DNA from: an uncultured bacterium
Lineage (GTDB): Bacteria; Verrucomicrobiota; Kiritimatiellia; RFP12; UBA1067
Reading direction: 5' to 3'
DNA length: 35,674 nucleotides
Assembly (NCBI GenBank): GCA_902801025.1
Contig: CADCGZ010000014.1
Span: 1 to 35,674, forward strand
Both the position numbers and the translations under genes were made by a program. The notes below the pieces were generated by a model. The model ran no database searches and had not been told where the DNA came from. It worked only from the letters and a program-made list of their open reading frames with translations. This document shows positions 11,001 to 18,600 of this stretch, piece by piece; position 1 is the first letter of the stretch, and every line of letters begins with the position of its first letter.

Positions 11001-11068
11001 GCCCGTGCGAAAAGCGGCGCGATGACAAAAGCCGCGAGACCAAAGATACCACAGATTTTATTTTTCAT
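5039..11068 (-). CDS. Giant secreted DUF2341/glycine-rich/beta-solenoid protein (2009 aa)
   Basis: The largest of the five paralogs. Residues 1-23 are a signal peptide nearly identical to those of the 14656 and 20179 genes. A DUF2341 domain (about 45-128) is followed by a LamG-like domain (about 145-385, ending in the family pattern GWMDEVRIRK..ADWVKAEYD). Next come an Fn3-like domain, a glycine-rich domain (about 545-800, many GGGGGGG runs), and several Fn3-like repeats (about 810-1200). The C-terminal third has beta-helix-like stretches, including NLELGGDQTGIAGEIVVNGG, which resembles autotransporter-associated beta-strand repeats. It ends SGLMFMIY. The ATG is preceded by AAAAGGG seven bases upstream. 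A surface structural or adhesive role is inferred from architecture only; no catalytic motif was seen. Confidence 0.85.
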   Translation of the reverse strand: MKNKICGIFGLAAFVIAPLFARAITDEELRGIVPAGFSRASVITVGDNAVSAPLTNFPVLVKIAAGSPTGFQYSDLMFPATGDDLGFVDMEGNGLPFEIDEWNTNGTSVLWVNLPSVASGTNFVMVYRSAQTGKSLNGNNPFADYVGVWHLGETASGSTSIKDSTDNNLNGTSPANSSPRAEGAIGGSRRINTTDGVNGSAHCIQVSLGAADSAKRVAVDALVPEFTASFWWRHPANFKTRWNQLIGRKLGPDDPSWHLVFDLNSTARNQLRVYTAGTDGNSHYATPKSPQTVCEVWYKIDLIYYLDPQNPAKGRYKIYFNGENPVDGNAYKDAPAINSTGDFYIGGSGGSRPYLGWMDEVRIRKFIPTADWVKAEYDQATSATFLSKAEVVEFTELPKPVIAATRGDFGAAFAQFSGSVSQLGGAATACDVYAKIWPVGGTEPASGTLLASGLVKDASFTDVTVTGLTPQQEYQWKVYAVNNLEPTAYESDPVTGTFTTAGVGGAGTGGVVTRVVDDYVHVFEIDLEGTATYSFTPPTGVTVAEALLVAGGGPGGFYAGGGGGAGGLVHTNALAILGGTTYTVTVGAGGQPSSKLDEYGANGGDSFITSADGSTTNAIAFGGGAGGNGPFNNIQNAQNAGCNGGSGGGSTHWYAEAGSGITGQGSAGGIGLFGPLNDSKIESGGGGGAGGTGSPGSRGSSQFPGAGGNGVELFITGKSIWYAGGGSGGGEKYGTGDKIGYPVPGGNGGGGRGGMQSDHAGDENATAGTDGLGGGGGGGSAVEGKYMGAPGGSGVVVVRYPATGTGVGATEPTVSLTGLEYDAQNNVATLSYRVAWAGQGYQKANVVAIWGYSEDALENEVSLTQDAIIGRGTGTINNLPSVSRTVYIKVKATNAGNVSGVSTETETIALYNPRAPEATIENTSVTVSGGAFSVDVTSLGQGASSAVVSLQSCANRAFASGVVTNADLKTVTATGAVTVDASGLADSSLWWVRAVLTNNIEQVYETDPVSITTLTPGYPNASGAIFDIGYTSVSASTKATAKGLGSTETTRWLEVSESEDFATLVGTSTLITSTDTGVAGTLTVTDLSPNTSYHARIGISNTWNRTAYVPLTDFMTRAEPFAAIGPAWAAGSGTFDFSLDVVGVYNDADCTATLTYGGVEIGSKNFTDAGFISWPSIPAAADGAVAQIVVTATLPNDGGTFTKIFSAPIASGSDGSAVADIVNHLSAESALRMRPGDSIALPTLFGDASYQVLNEHFATLSGNVLTALTPGIVGVRCVDASHITNLMGVVILPEPIDAGSIYILKESKLNNSYDWSRTNCWEKIGSETNDSFPQNPNDIAIMPFYEKSGDLYIRHLSNITVGGLYVGQIRPDRSVNCFIERYKFTDASNQTEATVPWTLTFERTDDKPVHVQVCPNGENSQSTRLRLGGYAIDVVWASDAEIDCASSETDASRCRGFFDVKETDPASTNTLQNVRLTFSGLPGYKITDAGCTVALNGTWKGVGEIVKKGLGGIVFPGDFSGFAGTIREFSGPNLEDITGAAAGILMRAAGASNVTAHVYGWGSYNLTSGVPQHTGRNRGTLGTGGASVGPEKGVQGPAKGLYMHGGTYRVNYIENTNWGVGVADEKAFDVLSVGAGFNYVTLVDGKGNASGHPINAITVKALSQTDKGTVVIYDPSLNNNANRSVTNSMFTVLDWADHAVGGTGYGENNIAGATDDFAIIPWMVANGNDKFEWLQFPAVDANGRLVKPVRTNTNIDTGSSPNANVACSDGYGDLRHGTATDIVMNSLFINNSAKGAKYLGADRTLTVKSGGLLLQSGSAIGLSGRDDNGRLVLGDATHPAYVWNRAWGNVTNRIWATVSAPGGFVSTYTGNLELGGDQTGIAGEIVVNGGTLALGDAEHGITLTNGLPIRVCAGAKLILPSRNAIKKSPLKIDGSAEAFGKVELPVNQTCKSLAVRDVYESTEWDDLPEGTYGSSESAAEFVRDDIFTGPGVLRVGAAPTPSGLMFMIY

Positions 11069-11095
11069 ATAATATCCCTTTTCAAGTTGTAGACC

Positions 11096-11148
11096 ATTAT
11101 ACCAAAATTTTGCGCGAAGATTGACAACTTCAGAAAAATTGTTGGAGT
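11096..11148 (-). promoter_or_regulatory. Promoter block A, copy 1
   Basis: A conserved block ending in TTTTGGTATAAT (extended -10 TGG-TATAAT at 11101-11096). The upstream CTTCGCGCAAAA stretch and a TTCTGAAG motif are shared with 14683, 20206 and 21228. No -35 consensus at 17 bp. It drives the 11068 gene. Confidence 0.65.
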
Positions 11149-11160
11149 GGGAGAGCGGTG

Positions 11161-11227
11161 GTTATGGCCGTGTAGAACATGTAGAAAATGTAGAAAATGC
11201 GGAGCCGCGGCAGATTCGCCGCGGCTC
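11161..11227 (-). repeat. Intergenic hairpin element, copy 2
   Basis: Perfect 10-bp stem GAGCCGCGGC / GCCGCGGCTC (11202-11227) with a 6-base loop, flanked by the 9-nt TTCTACAxx repeats. A second hairpin at 11238-11256 (ACTGACGC / GCGCCAGT, one wobble pair) lies on its upstream side and contains the stop codon of the adjacent gene remnant. Confidence 0.8.
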
Positions 11228-11251
11228 TGAGCGAGAGACTGGCGCAGGGCG

Positions 11252-11359
11252 TCAGTAGATGTGGAACATTTCGCCTTTGACAGCGTAAACTAAAATACTA
11301 TGATGGATTCGCGCTTGCTTGCAGCTCAGCGCGAAATTGACTGCAAAAGGCAGTTTGTG
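11252..11359 (-). pseudogene. Orphan C-terminal fragment of a giant-protein gene
   Basis: An open stretch of 35 codons ends ...ILVYAVKGEMFHIY followed by TGA. The last residues match the tail seen in the giant paralogs (GVMFLIY, GVLFLIY, GLMFMIY, DVQFLIY), and the stop is embedded in the same CTACTGACGC sequence next to a hairpin element. No start codon or signal peptide precedes it. It looks like the 3' end left after deletion of a paralog, or a tail-plus-terminator unit copied without its gene. The remainder of the fragment is not clearly homologous. Confidence 0.5.
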
Positions 11360-11378
11360 TCAAGAACAACACGACGGT

Positions 11379-11621
11379 TCACGGCACTGTCCTATACGGT
11401 GTACGCAAATGCCGCCCCGCCAACTCGTCCATTCTGTCGTTGGACAGCGTCCCGTCATCGTAAAGACGATCAAGCTCTTGTTGCATCCTGGCATCCAGAA
11501 ACTTTACAAGAATCGACTTTAACTCCGCAATATCAGAATCGCTGTGAATGCATGACATCATGTTCACGACCTCATACTGGGCCGGAGAAAAACCGTGCAG
11601 AACCTCTTGTGCAACTTGCAT
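11379..11621 (-). CDS. Small orphan antitoxin-like protein (80 aa)
   Basis: The product starts MQVAQEVLHGFSPAQYEVV and ends in ...RMDELAGRHLRTPYRTVP; an acidic helical middle (ELKSILVKFLDARMQQELDRL) precedes the HLRTPY motif. I recall this ending from small conserved proteins often encoded beside PIN-domain toxins, but no such partner lies here, so an antitoxin role is tentative. The frame stays open upstream to a TTG at 11657. I place the start at the ATG at 11621 because a -35/-10 pair (11657-11629) overlaps that extension and ends seven bases before this ATG. The message would then be leaderless. Confidence 0.6.
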   Translation of the reverse strand: MQVAQEVLHGFSPAQYEVVNMMSCIHSDSDIAELKSILVKFLDARMQQELDRLYDDGTLSNDRMDELAGRHLRTPYRTVP

Positions 11622-11628
11622 GTTGTGT

Positions 11629-11657
11629 ATTATCTCATATCCATCCCCAGAATTCAA
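11629..11657 (-). promoter_or_regulatory. Promoter of the 11621 gene, leaderless
   Basis: TTGAAT (11657-11652), 17 bases, then GATAAT (11634-11629) with an upstream TGA resembling an extended -10. Only seven bases separate it from the ATG at 11621, predicting a transcript that starts at or next to the start codon. Confidence 0.6.
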
Positions 11658-11661
11658 GGCG

Positions 11662-11697
11662 CATAAATCGATTTCGCGCGATTACGGTGCGGACGAA
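11662..11697. repeat. Upstream block B, copy 1
   Basis: These 36 bases are identical to 15474-15509. They contain the palindromic AAATCGATTT and a CGCGCGATTACGG stretch. Both copies sit immediately upstream of the -35 box of a small-gene cassette and before a hairpin element. Possible regulator site or duplication scar. Confidence 0.6.
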
Positions 11698-11726
11698 ATC
11701 GCGGGGTGGGGTTGGGGAGTGGGGAA

Positions 11727-11793
11727 GTTATAGCCGTGTAGAAAATGTAGAACGTGTAGAAAATGCGGAGCCGCGGCAGATTTGCCGCGGCTC
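11727..11793 (-). repeat. Intergenic hairpin element, copy 3
   Basis: Stem GAGCCGCGGC / GCCGCGGCTC at 11768-11793 with the 9-nt repeat side arm. A second, perfect hairpin (11804-11822, ACTGACGC / GCGTCAGT) lies between it and the stop codon of the 11840 gene. Confidence 0.8.
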
Positions 11794-11839
11794 TGTGTGA
11801 GAGACTGACGCAGTGCGTCAGTAAGCGATGGTCCAAGCG

Positions 11840-14656
11840 TCAGTAGATGAGGAACATGACGCCAACAGGCCTCACTCTACCCGCCACAAGGAATGTTGAA
11901 CCATGAACCTGCGTGGCGTAGTTGGCAGTCATCCAGTCGGAAGAGGTGTTACCGCGACGGATTCGCATTTCGTCGATAGGGCACCCAAGAAGACCTTTCG
12001 GCGCCAAAGTTCCCGTAAGCCCCATGCCATTGTCGGTAAAATCAACTGCTTTAAGATCTGCTTTGTTCAAGACCTGAATCGCGGCATTGTAGAACGCCCC
12101 TGAAGCAAAGGCCTTGCTGTCGGGGCACCACACTCCAGTCATCAAGCGCCATTCATCCGTTTCATGAATGCCATCCCATTTCCCTTGTGCGTTTGCGCTA
12201 CCGGCATGTTGGACAATTTGATCTTGCGCGAGAGCAAAAGCATTTCCTGTTGTGTCACCACCGCCCCAAGTGAACATGCGATGGACCTCATCCCAACCGA
12301 GACTATTATCCTTCGGCAATGGTTTGATCCATGTCTCAATCGAGTAGCCGGTCTCGGAGAAGAACCAGTCTGCAGTATTTGATACATCGACCTTCAGGTA
12401 GGAGTTGGCAACATGCCAAGGACTGTCGTTTGCCGAAGCCGCAACTTCATTTGTCGGGGCATTGGGCGTTTCAGCGCCGCCGATTCGGACGGCGGTCGCG
12501 CCATATCCGGAAGCGTCCGGATAGGAACCGTCGTTGTTCTGCTCGCTGAAGTGCCAGACGGCAGCATAATTCGCCAACGTCCAGACGCGCTGCGGCGCAC
12601 GAGCAGGAACGGTCGCACCGCTCTTCGGATTCCAATACATCGTGAACGCCGTTGTCGTGCCGGAGAGTAGCGGCAACGACACCCAGACAAGGGACATGCC
12701 CATGATGTCCCATCTTTCAACGTCATGCGCAAGAAGCGTGCCGTTCGCATCAGCGAAGCGAATATCGGATTGATTGATCTTGTCGTAGTCAAATCCCGAG
12801 ATGGCCGTCGAGAGACGAACGAGAACCGGAAAGTTCGTCAGCGTCGACGTCCCCTCATAGCCAGACGCCGTGAAGACTAGTCTGGACGCATACGCGCTTG
12901 GATCGAGCGTTGTCGTGCCCGTCGTGCTGCAGAGAACTGTCCGGGTCTGGATCGTAGTGCCATCGGATCGCTGGAAGACGAAGCGTACCCGATAGTCCGT
13001 ATCGGGAGAAAGTGTGGTCGCGGTCGCGGTCGCGGTCGGAGAGGAAAGGTCGGCGACCGGTGCAGAAACGGAATTGCCGGAGAGGGTTTCCGTGAAGACG
13101 GCATTCGCCGTGCCGGCCGTGTAGGACGCACCCGACAGGGAGAACCCGCCGGAAAGCGTTGCGCCCGTGTCGCTGACGCCGGAAAGCGTCGGAACGGGGA
13201 GCGCCGTCGTCGTGAACGACTTGCTTGCCGAGCTTACCGTTTTTCCGCCATAAGTCACCGTGAAGTTCACAGCGTATGTAGTCCCGGGAAGCAAATCATC
13301 GACGGTCGTTGCAGCCAAATTCGGCGACGATGCACTGATCGCTCCAACCGGCATCGCAATGCTCAAACCACCCGCAGGCGTCAAAACGGCCGACACCTGG
13401 ACGTCCCCTTCGACATCGGACTCCACCGTGAAGGTGCCGGACAATTTAACCGTCGAATAAGTCGGCGATGCCGCCGTGATGCCCGTTGCCGTAATCTTGG
13501 CTCCTTGGACTTTCACGGCGCTATAGGTAAGAAAGCTGCTCGTCTGCGCCAGATAATTCGCATTCGCCCAATTCTGCGAGGTTTCAGCGGCACGAATGCG
13601 AATTTCATCAATGCCATACGCGGTGTTATCAATTGTATTCATCAGCCAACAACCATTCGCAAATGAGAATCCATTAGCTTGGGTTGCCTCATATTGTTGT
13701 GAATGAGCCGTTTTTTCAAACTTATTACCATTCTCTGCCCAACCGACATAAGCCGCTCCCGAAAATGAACTGCCGGAGGCTTTATATGTAATCGCAAAAT
13801 GACGCCATTCAGAAGCGTGCCCACTCCAGTTTATGGCTTTGACTTTATCTCCGTCTTTCGTGCCCCAGCCTGCTCCTCTAACTGACCACCGAAGCTTGTT
13901 CATGGCAACACCAACCATGAAACCCGTGGAGGTGTTCAATGTATTGACGCTCGCAAACATCTGTTCCCAGTCGCCACCCGGAAGCGCCCAAGATTCAAGC
14001 GTAAGACCGGTTGCACCAAAATCCCAAGTCGAAGAAATGGCCTGTGGGATGAAGAGACCGGCCGCGTTGTTCGCCAGGTAGTTTCCGACGCCGTAGGTTG
14101 TCGCGGCCGTCGGGTCGGGGGCATTTCCACTCTGCGGACCGACTGCACCAGTGACACCCGAAGAGTCCTCGAACTTTCCGTCGCCGTTCTTCTCGTCGAG
14201 GTGCCAGACGCCGATGTAGCCGGCCTTAGTCCAGACATTGGTCGGGTAGACGGACGGAAGGGTGTATCCGGAATCGGGCGCGAAGTAGGCAGTGAACTTT
14301 GTATTCTTGTTCGTAATTGCCGGAACGGATACCCAGATGATCGACTCGCCGGACGGGTTCCAGGTCGCGATCTCGTAGTCGAGGTTGTCGTCGTTGGCGT
14401 CCGCGAAGCGGAGCCTGGAATAGGCGGCCTGCTTCGTAAGCCCGATGTCGTTGTAGTCGAGCCCGCCGATGTTCGTCGCCGAAAAACGGACGGGGACCGG
14501 GAGATTCTCGATGGCCGTACCGCCGCTTGCATTGCCGGACGCGGTGAACTCGGCGTATTTGCCGAACTGGGTCGTGTCGAGCGTACCGGCCCATGCGAAC
14601 AGCGGCGCGATGACAAAAGCCGCAAGACCAAAGATACTCCAGATTTTCGTTTTCAT
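11840..14656 (-). CDS. Secreted protein with two DUF2341/LamG-like modules (938 aa)
   Basis: The shortest giant paralog, with an internal duplication. After the shared signal peptide (MKTKIWSIFGLAAFVIAP...) come DUF2341 (about 35-125) and LamG-like (about 140-385) domains, then three Fn3-like segments (about 390-585). A second DUF2341 (about 595-680, LVFTASGYEGTSTLTNFPVL) and a second LamG-like domain (about 690-920) follow. Both LamG parts carry the same landmarks: GVWHxxExNxDG, then IDEIRIRAAETSQNWANANY in the first and IDEMRIRRGNTSSDWMTANY in the second. It ends GVMFLIY. There is no glycine-rich domain and no beta-solenoid-like module. A strong ribosome binding site (AAGGGGG) precedes the ATG, under promoter block A. 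Surface location is inferred from the signal peptide. Confidence 0.85.
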   Translation of the reverse strand: MKTKIWSIFGLAAFVIAPLFAWAGTLDTTQFGKYAEFTASGNASGGTAIENLPVPVRFSATNIGGLDYNDIGLTKQAAYSRLRFADANDDNLDYEIATWNPSGESIIWVSVPAITNKNTKFTAYFAPDSGYTLPSVYPTNVWTKAGYIGVWHLDEKNGDGKFEDSSGVTGAVGPQSGNAPDPTAATTYGVGNYLANNAAGLFIPQAISSTWDFGATGLTLESWALPGGDWEQMFASVNTLNTSTGFMVGVAMNKLRWSVRGAGWGTKDGDKVKAINWSGHASEWRHFAITYKASGSSFSGAAYVGWAENGNKFEKTAHSQQYEATQANGFSFANGCWLMNTIDNTAYGIDEIRIRAAETSQNWANANYLAQTSSFLTYSAVKVQGAKITATGITAASPTYSTVKLSGTFTVESDVEGDVQVSAVLTPAGGLSIAMPVGAISASSPNLAATTVDDLLPGTTYAVNFTVTYGGKTVSSASKSFTTTALPVPTLSGVSDTGATLSGGFSLSGASYTAGTANAVFTETLSGNSVSAPVADLSSPTATATATTLSPDTDYRVRFVFQRSDGTTIQTRTVLCSTTGTTTLDPSAYASRLVFTASGYEGTSTLTNFPVLVRLSTAISGFDYDKINQSDIRFADANGTLLAHDVERWDIMGMSLVWVSLPLLSGTTTAFTMYWNPKSGATVPARAPQRVWTLANYAAVWHFSEQNNDGSYPDASGYGATAVRIGGAETPNAPTNEVAASANDSPWHVANSYLKVDVSNTADWFFSETGYSIETWIKPLPKDNSLGWDEVHRMFTWGGGDTTGNAFALAQDQIVQHAGSANAQGKWDGIHETDEWRLMTGVWCPDSKAFASGAFYNAAIQVLNKADLKAVDFTDNGMGLTGTLAPKGLLGCPIDEMRIRRGNTSSDWMTANYATQVHGSTFLVAGRVRPVGVMFLIY

Positions 14657-14682
14657 GCAATACCCCCTTCAAGTTATGGAAT

Positions 14683-14735
14683 ATTATACCAAAATTTTGC
14701 GCGAAGATGGGCAGCTTCAGAAAAATAGTTGGAGT
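14683..14735 (-). promoter_or_regulatory. Promoter block A, copy 2
   Basis: Extended -10 TGG-TATAAT (14688-14683) preceded by CTTCGCGCAAAATTT. The leader ATTCCATAACTTGAAGGGGG carries the ribosome binding site and is also found before the 20179 gene. Confidence 0.65.
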
Positions 14736-14747
14736 TGGCGAGCGGTG

Positions 14748-14810
14748 GTTATAGCCGTGTAGAACATGTAGAACGTGTAGAAAATCCGGAGCCGCGGCAG
14801 ATTTGCCGCG
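14748..14810 (-). repeat. Intergenic hairpin element, copy 4 (truncated)
   Basis: The 9-nt repeat arm and left stem are complete, but the right stem arm is cut after six bases (GCCGCG, then CCGGGG). The break lies eight bases from the stop codon of the 14818 gene, so this element was probably trimmed when that cassette or a deletion arrived. Confidence 0.7.
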
Positions 14811-14817
14811 CCGGGGA

Positions 14818-15015
14818 CTATAGCGGCGCAAGCTTGCTGTCGAGATCGGCAAAGGCGTTCTCAATGCTTTCCACATGGTATAGCTCGTACATGCCTATGG
14901 CGTAGTCAAGCAATCCATTAGCCTTCAGGCGGTTGAGCATGACGTCCGCCGTCACGCCTCTGCCTTCGGCATAGCGCTCAAGAAGATAGATAAAAAACTT
15001 GAATTCCCTGCTCAT
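14818..15015 (-). CDS. DUF3791-like small protein (65 aa), putative antitoxin
   Basis: The product (MSREFKFFIYLLERYAEGRG... LDYAIGMYELYHVESIENAFADLDSKL) fits the DUF3791 pattern: an aromatic N-terminal helix FFIYxLExYA, then LDYxxxxYxxxH and an acidic C-terminal helix. DUF3791 genes are usually linked with DUF3990 genes and have been proposed as toxin-antitoxin partners; that role is from family knowledge, not proven. The start is one base after the stop of the upstream gene (TGA-C-ATG), so translation is probably coupled. The third gene of an operon whose first gene is broken. Confidence 0.65.
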   Translation of the reverse strand: MSREFKFFIYLLERYAEGRGVTADVMLNRLKANGLLDYAIGMYELYHVESIENAFADLDSKLAPL

Positions 15016-15016
15016 G

Positions 15017-15262
15017 TCAAGCCGTCCTCATATACACCGAGCGACGAGGCGATCCAGTAATACGCTCCGCCTCCCACATATCAAAGATCCCGCTTGGGCC
15101 GAATTCCCACATTGCCATGTCGGGATTGGCAAGCATGCGATATGTTTCAGAGTTGAGGAAAAGCTCAAGGGCCTCTTTCTCGGGGAAGGCGTACTTCTCG
15201 ACAATGCGCTTCACTACTTCCTCGTCATAGTAGTCAAGTATCTCGGCATCAGTCTTTTTCAT
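15017..15262 (-). CDS. Small protein of a DUF3990/DUF3791 operon (81 aa)
   Basis: The product begins MKKTDAEILDYYDEEVVKRI and contains LFLNSETYRMLANPDMAMWEFGP and IFDMWEAERITG. I recall similar proteins as companions of DUF3990/DUF3791 pairs in gut bacteria but know no assigned function. No signal peptide or membrane segment is visible; it is acidic and probably helical. Its ATG lies inside the end of the DUF3990 fragment (14-base overlap), and its stop is one base before the next gene's ATG, so all three are likely one transcript. Confidence 0.65.
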   Translation of the reverse strand: MKKTDAEILDYYDEEVVKRIVEKYAFPEKEALELFLNSETYRMLANPDMAMWEFGPSGIFDMWEAERITGSPRRSVYMRTA

Positions 15263-15425
15263 ACAGCAACGGCCTCCCCCGGCGCAACACGGTAGTTTTG
15301 GCCCATTTCGCGGCCTGTGAGAAATCAGTCGTAAGGTAAAAAGCCTGACCAAAGTCCAAGGCTCTGGCCTTGGGCATGAGACACGGAGATTCGACAACTT
15401 GATTGCTGCCATGGAAAAGAATCAT
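15249..15425 (-). pseudogene. Truncated DUF3990 (ADP-ribosyltransferase-clan) toxin-like gene
   Basis: The 58-residue product starts MILFHGSNQVVESP and continues LDFGQAFYLTTDFSQAAKWA, the N-terminal hallmark of DUF3990 (xHGS, then DFGxxFYxTT). Members are usually around 150 residues, so about the last two thirds, including the later conserved region, is missing. The frame ends LLYEKD, and these last codons overlap the start of the next gene, suggesting a deletion that fused the toxin-like gene to its neighbour. The ATG at 15425 has essentially no leader, because the -10 box ends six bases upstream. It is probably inactive. Confidence 0.65.
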
Positions 15426-15431
15426 GCCTGT

Positions 15432-15460
15432 ATGATACCAAATCCGTTCGGCAGGTTCAA
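15432..15460 (-). promoter_or_regulatory. Promoter of the DUF3990/DUF3791 operon, leaderless
   Basis: TTGAAC (15460-15455), 17 bases, then TATCAT (15437-15432) with an upstream TGG (extended -10). Six bases separate it from the ATG at 15425, so the transcript should start on or near the A of the start codon. Confidence 0.65.
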
Positions 15461-15473
15461 GCACGAGCATGAG

Positions 15474-15509
15474 CATAAATCGATTTCGCGCGATTACGGT
15501 GCGGACGAA
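15474..15509. repeat. Upstream block B, copy 2
   Basis: Identical over 36 bases to 11662-11697 and in the same position relative to a small-gene promoter and hairpin element. Contains AAATCGATTT. Confidence 0.6.
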
Positions 15510-15536
15510 GTTGGAGTGATGAGTGGGAGTGGGGTG

Positions 15537-15603
15537 GTTATAGCCGTGTAGAACATGTAGAACGTGTAGAAAATGCGGAGCCGCGGCGGATTCGCCGCGG
15601 CTC
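15537..15603 (-). repeat. Intergenic hairpin element, copy 5
   Basis: Perfect 10-bp stem at 15578-15603 with the full three-unit 9-nt repeat arm. A smaller GGCGC / GCGCC stem (15610-15632) lies between it and the stop of the 15635 gene. Confidence 0.8.
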
Positions 15604-15634
15604 GTGATTGGCGCAGTTCTCTGCCGAGCGCCGA

Positions 15635-18600
15635 TCAGTAGATCAGGAACAAGACGCCCTGAGCATGACCTGTAAGATTGAGCAGAAGCTGCCGCGCCGT
15701 GGAGAGTTCCGCGCCCTCCGCGAGCGGCGCGCCCTCGACGCCCCACTTGAACGCGTCGGTCGGGGAGCCGTCGCGCTCGGGGACGGTGAAGACGCTGTCG
15801 CTCAGCACGGTCGAGTAGAACCCGGCCGTCGTCTGGACGAGGACGTTGTTCTCGATCGTGGCATTGACCTTGAGCGCCGGCGAGTCCGGCGACACCGCGA
15901 AGGTGTACATGCCAACCTTTCCAGTGCTGCCATCACCATCGGGCTGGCCGAAGGTGTTCGAGGTGTGGCTGAAGACGAACGGCGTCGAGGCGTAGCCGCC
16001 GACCGGAACCTCGAAGACGACCCCCACGGGCTGATTCGTGATCTTATAGGGACTGAACCAAGACTTTGCGGTAAGCTTTGGGGCGGCGCCGCGGAACAGG
16101 ATATGCTCGCCTTCATTCGGTAAGCACTGCACCCCAAGGCGCAGGTTGGTGTTCGCCGTGACGGCGGAATCGTCGACAAGAAGGACGGAGTCGGTTCCGG
16201 ACACGGTCACCTCGCCCGCCGTGGCGGTTGTGCCGTCCGTGAACTCCAACCGCGAATACGGCGCGCAAAGCTTCAGCTGCTTGTTGTTTACATTGAGCCC
16301 GACGTTCGAGAAGCGCACGAGGATGTTGGAATAGGCGACCGGGCCGCCGGCATCTTGGGCGTGACGCATGATCTGCCAGTCATTGTTGAACGTAACCGCC
16401 ATTTCCTCGAACTTGATCTGCGTGTCTGAGCAGACGTGCTTGGCGTCGCTCCACAGCACCGGAGACGTGGCGGTCAGACCGCTGGACGCCCGGTCTGCGC
16501 CGTGGAAGGTGATGTCGGACGCGCCATTCACGGCGTTCGGCACGAAAGCCTTCACCGAGTATTTCCCGTCGATCGTGACGACGGCGGGATTCTGCGTCGT
16601 GCAGTTGGCGAAGGACGCCGCCGTTTCCGCGCCGTTCGGATAACCCCGGCAAACGGCCTTGTCGCTGGCCCAATGCGCCGCATTGGTCCAGTTGCCGCTC
16701 CACTCGCCGTCGACGGCCCGCCAGGTGTAGGCGGCCGTGTCGACCGGATTGAGCGTGCCGTTCGATTCTGTCGTCTTGACGGTTCCGTTCCCAGTTCCGT
16801 CGGCGTTCGTGAGCTCGTTCGAGTAAACGACCTTCCACTCGACAGACTCGGCCCACGCCGGCAGCGTGTTGGTGCAGGCAAAAGACATCGTCTCCGAGTC
16901 CTTGGTAAAGGTTGCGACAACGACCGGCGCCGCGTCGCCCCACGCCACGAACACGGTCGTGATTCCGCCGCCCGCGACGGACAGTCCGCCCGAGAGGGAC
17001 AGCGTGGTCGCATTGACTTCCGTCGCGACGGCCGCGAAGGTCGGCTGCGGAAGCGTCGTGAAGGAGGCCGTGTCCTCCGTGATGACCGTCCCCGCGTCGT
17101 CCTCGATCTCGACGGCGTAGTAGTAGGTCGTATTCGGCAAAAGGCCGTTGACGGCAACCATGACATCTCCGACCGCGACATTGTTTGTCGCGACGACGGT
17201 CGTCAGCGCCGCGGCCGTCGTTCCGTACTTCACGCGCACGGTGCAGGTCTTCGGGCTTCCAGACGCCCGACCGGCCGAAATGACCTCGCCCGAGACCGTC
17301 GCCCAGGCCGCGTCGGCCTCCAGCGCGATGTTCTCCAGGATCGGCAGGTCGTCTTCTTCCTCCACGGCCTGTGTGTTCTCGTTCACATAGAAGGAAATCA
17401 TCTCGGAGGAATACGCTTCTTTGCCGGCCGCGTTGACCGCGAGCAGCTTGAGATAGACGGTGCGCTTGTCGGCCTTGAGGGGGAACGAGCCCGTTCCAAG
17501 TCCGATCGCGGCCGTCGCGATGACATTCGTGTGCGTGAGCGCAGTCTTCGCGTAGCCCCAGACGGCCCGGACTTCCGCGACGTCGTCGTGGCCGTATCCG
17601 GCCCAGGCGACGCGGAAGGCGACATCGCCCGTGAAAGCGGTATCGTTGCAAACGGCCGACTGCAGCGAGATGATCGGCTCGAGAATCGTCGTATAGTCGC
17701 CCTGCGAGGCGTAGCGGATGATCACGATGCCATCGCCACCGTCGCCGCCCTGGTAGAGGGCTTCGACATCGCCGCAACCACCACCGCCGCCGCCGCCGAG
17801 CCCGTCCACGCCAGCCGTCGCCGCCGAAGCTGTTCCGTTGGCGTCCTTGCGGCTGCCGGTTCCGCCACCGCCATTTCCACCCGCGCCAGGCGAACCGGAT
17901 GCGCCAGAGTACTGCTCGCCGCCGCCGCCGCCGCCGCCCGCATAGTATACACCAACGCCGGTGATGTCGCACTCAAGACCCGCGCCGCCCGCGCCGGCGT
18001 TCTGGTTGTTGCCTTGGGTCGGCGCAGCACCACCAGTGCCGCTTGCGCCGCCACCGCCTCCCGCGAGAATATGGGTGTTACCCTTTCCTCCGGCATTGCC
18101 TTGGCCAAGGGTTCCCTCTCCCGCATTGGCATTATTGTGGGGGGATCCACCGCCGGAGCCGCCGTCACGTCCGACGCGATAATTACTGTTGTTGCTGTAG
18201 TTGCCGCCCGCGCCGCCGCCGATCGCCCGGACGACTTCGTCGACTCCATTCGAAATCGACGAGTCGCCGCCATTTGCTCCGAAAGCATTGACCGAATCGG
18301 ATGCCGCACCGCCTTCGCCGACAGTAATCGTGTAGGAATTGCCGCCCGAGACGCCAAGCGCCGCGTTGTAGATATAGCCACCCGCGCCACCGCCGCCCCC
18401 GGCCTTGTAGCCGCCGGGGCCGCCGCCCGCGACCACGAGCGCGCGCACCGTCTCCACGTAGGAGGGCGGCGTGAAGGTGTAGACATTCGTGACGGCATTC
18501 TCGTCGTCCAATGCCACGCGGAAGTAGTGGATCCAGTCGTCGCCCACGCGCGTGACGTCACCGCCCGTACCGCCCACGCCGACGCCGCTCGTCGTGAAGG

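Noticed and set aside
11621..11657. N-terminal extension of the 80-aa gene to a TTG start
   Set aside because: A -35/-10 pair with 17-base spacing overlaps this extension and no ribosome binding site precedes the TTG.
14226..14876. Open frames containing FLHVLHVLHGYN and similar peptides
   Set aside because: These translate the 9-nt repeats of the hairpin element and recur at every copy, so they are not genes.
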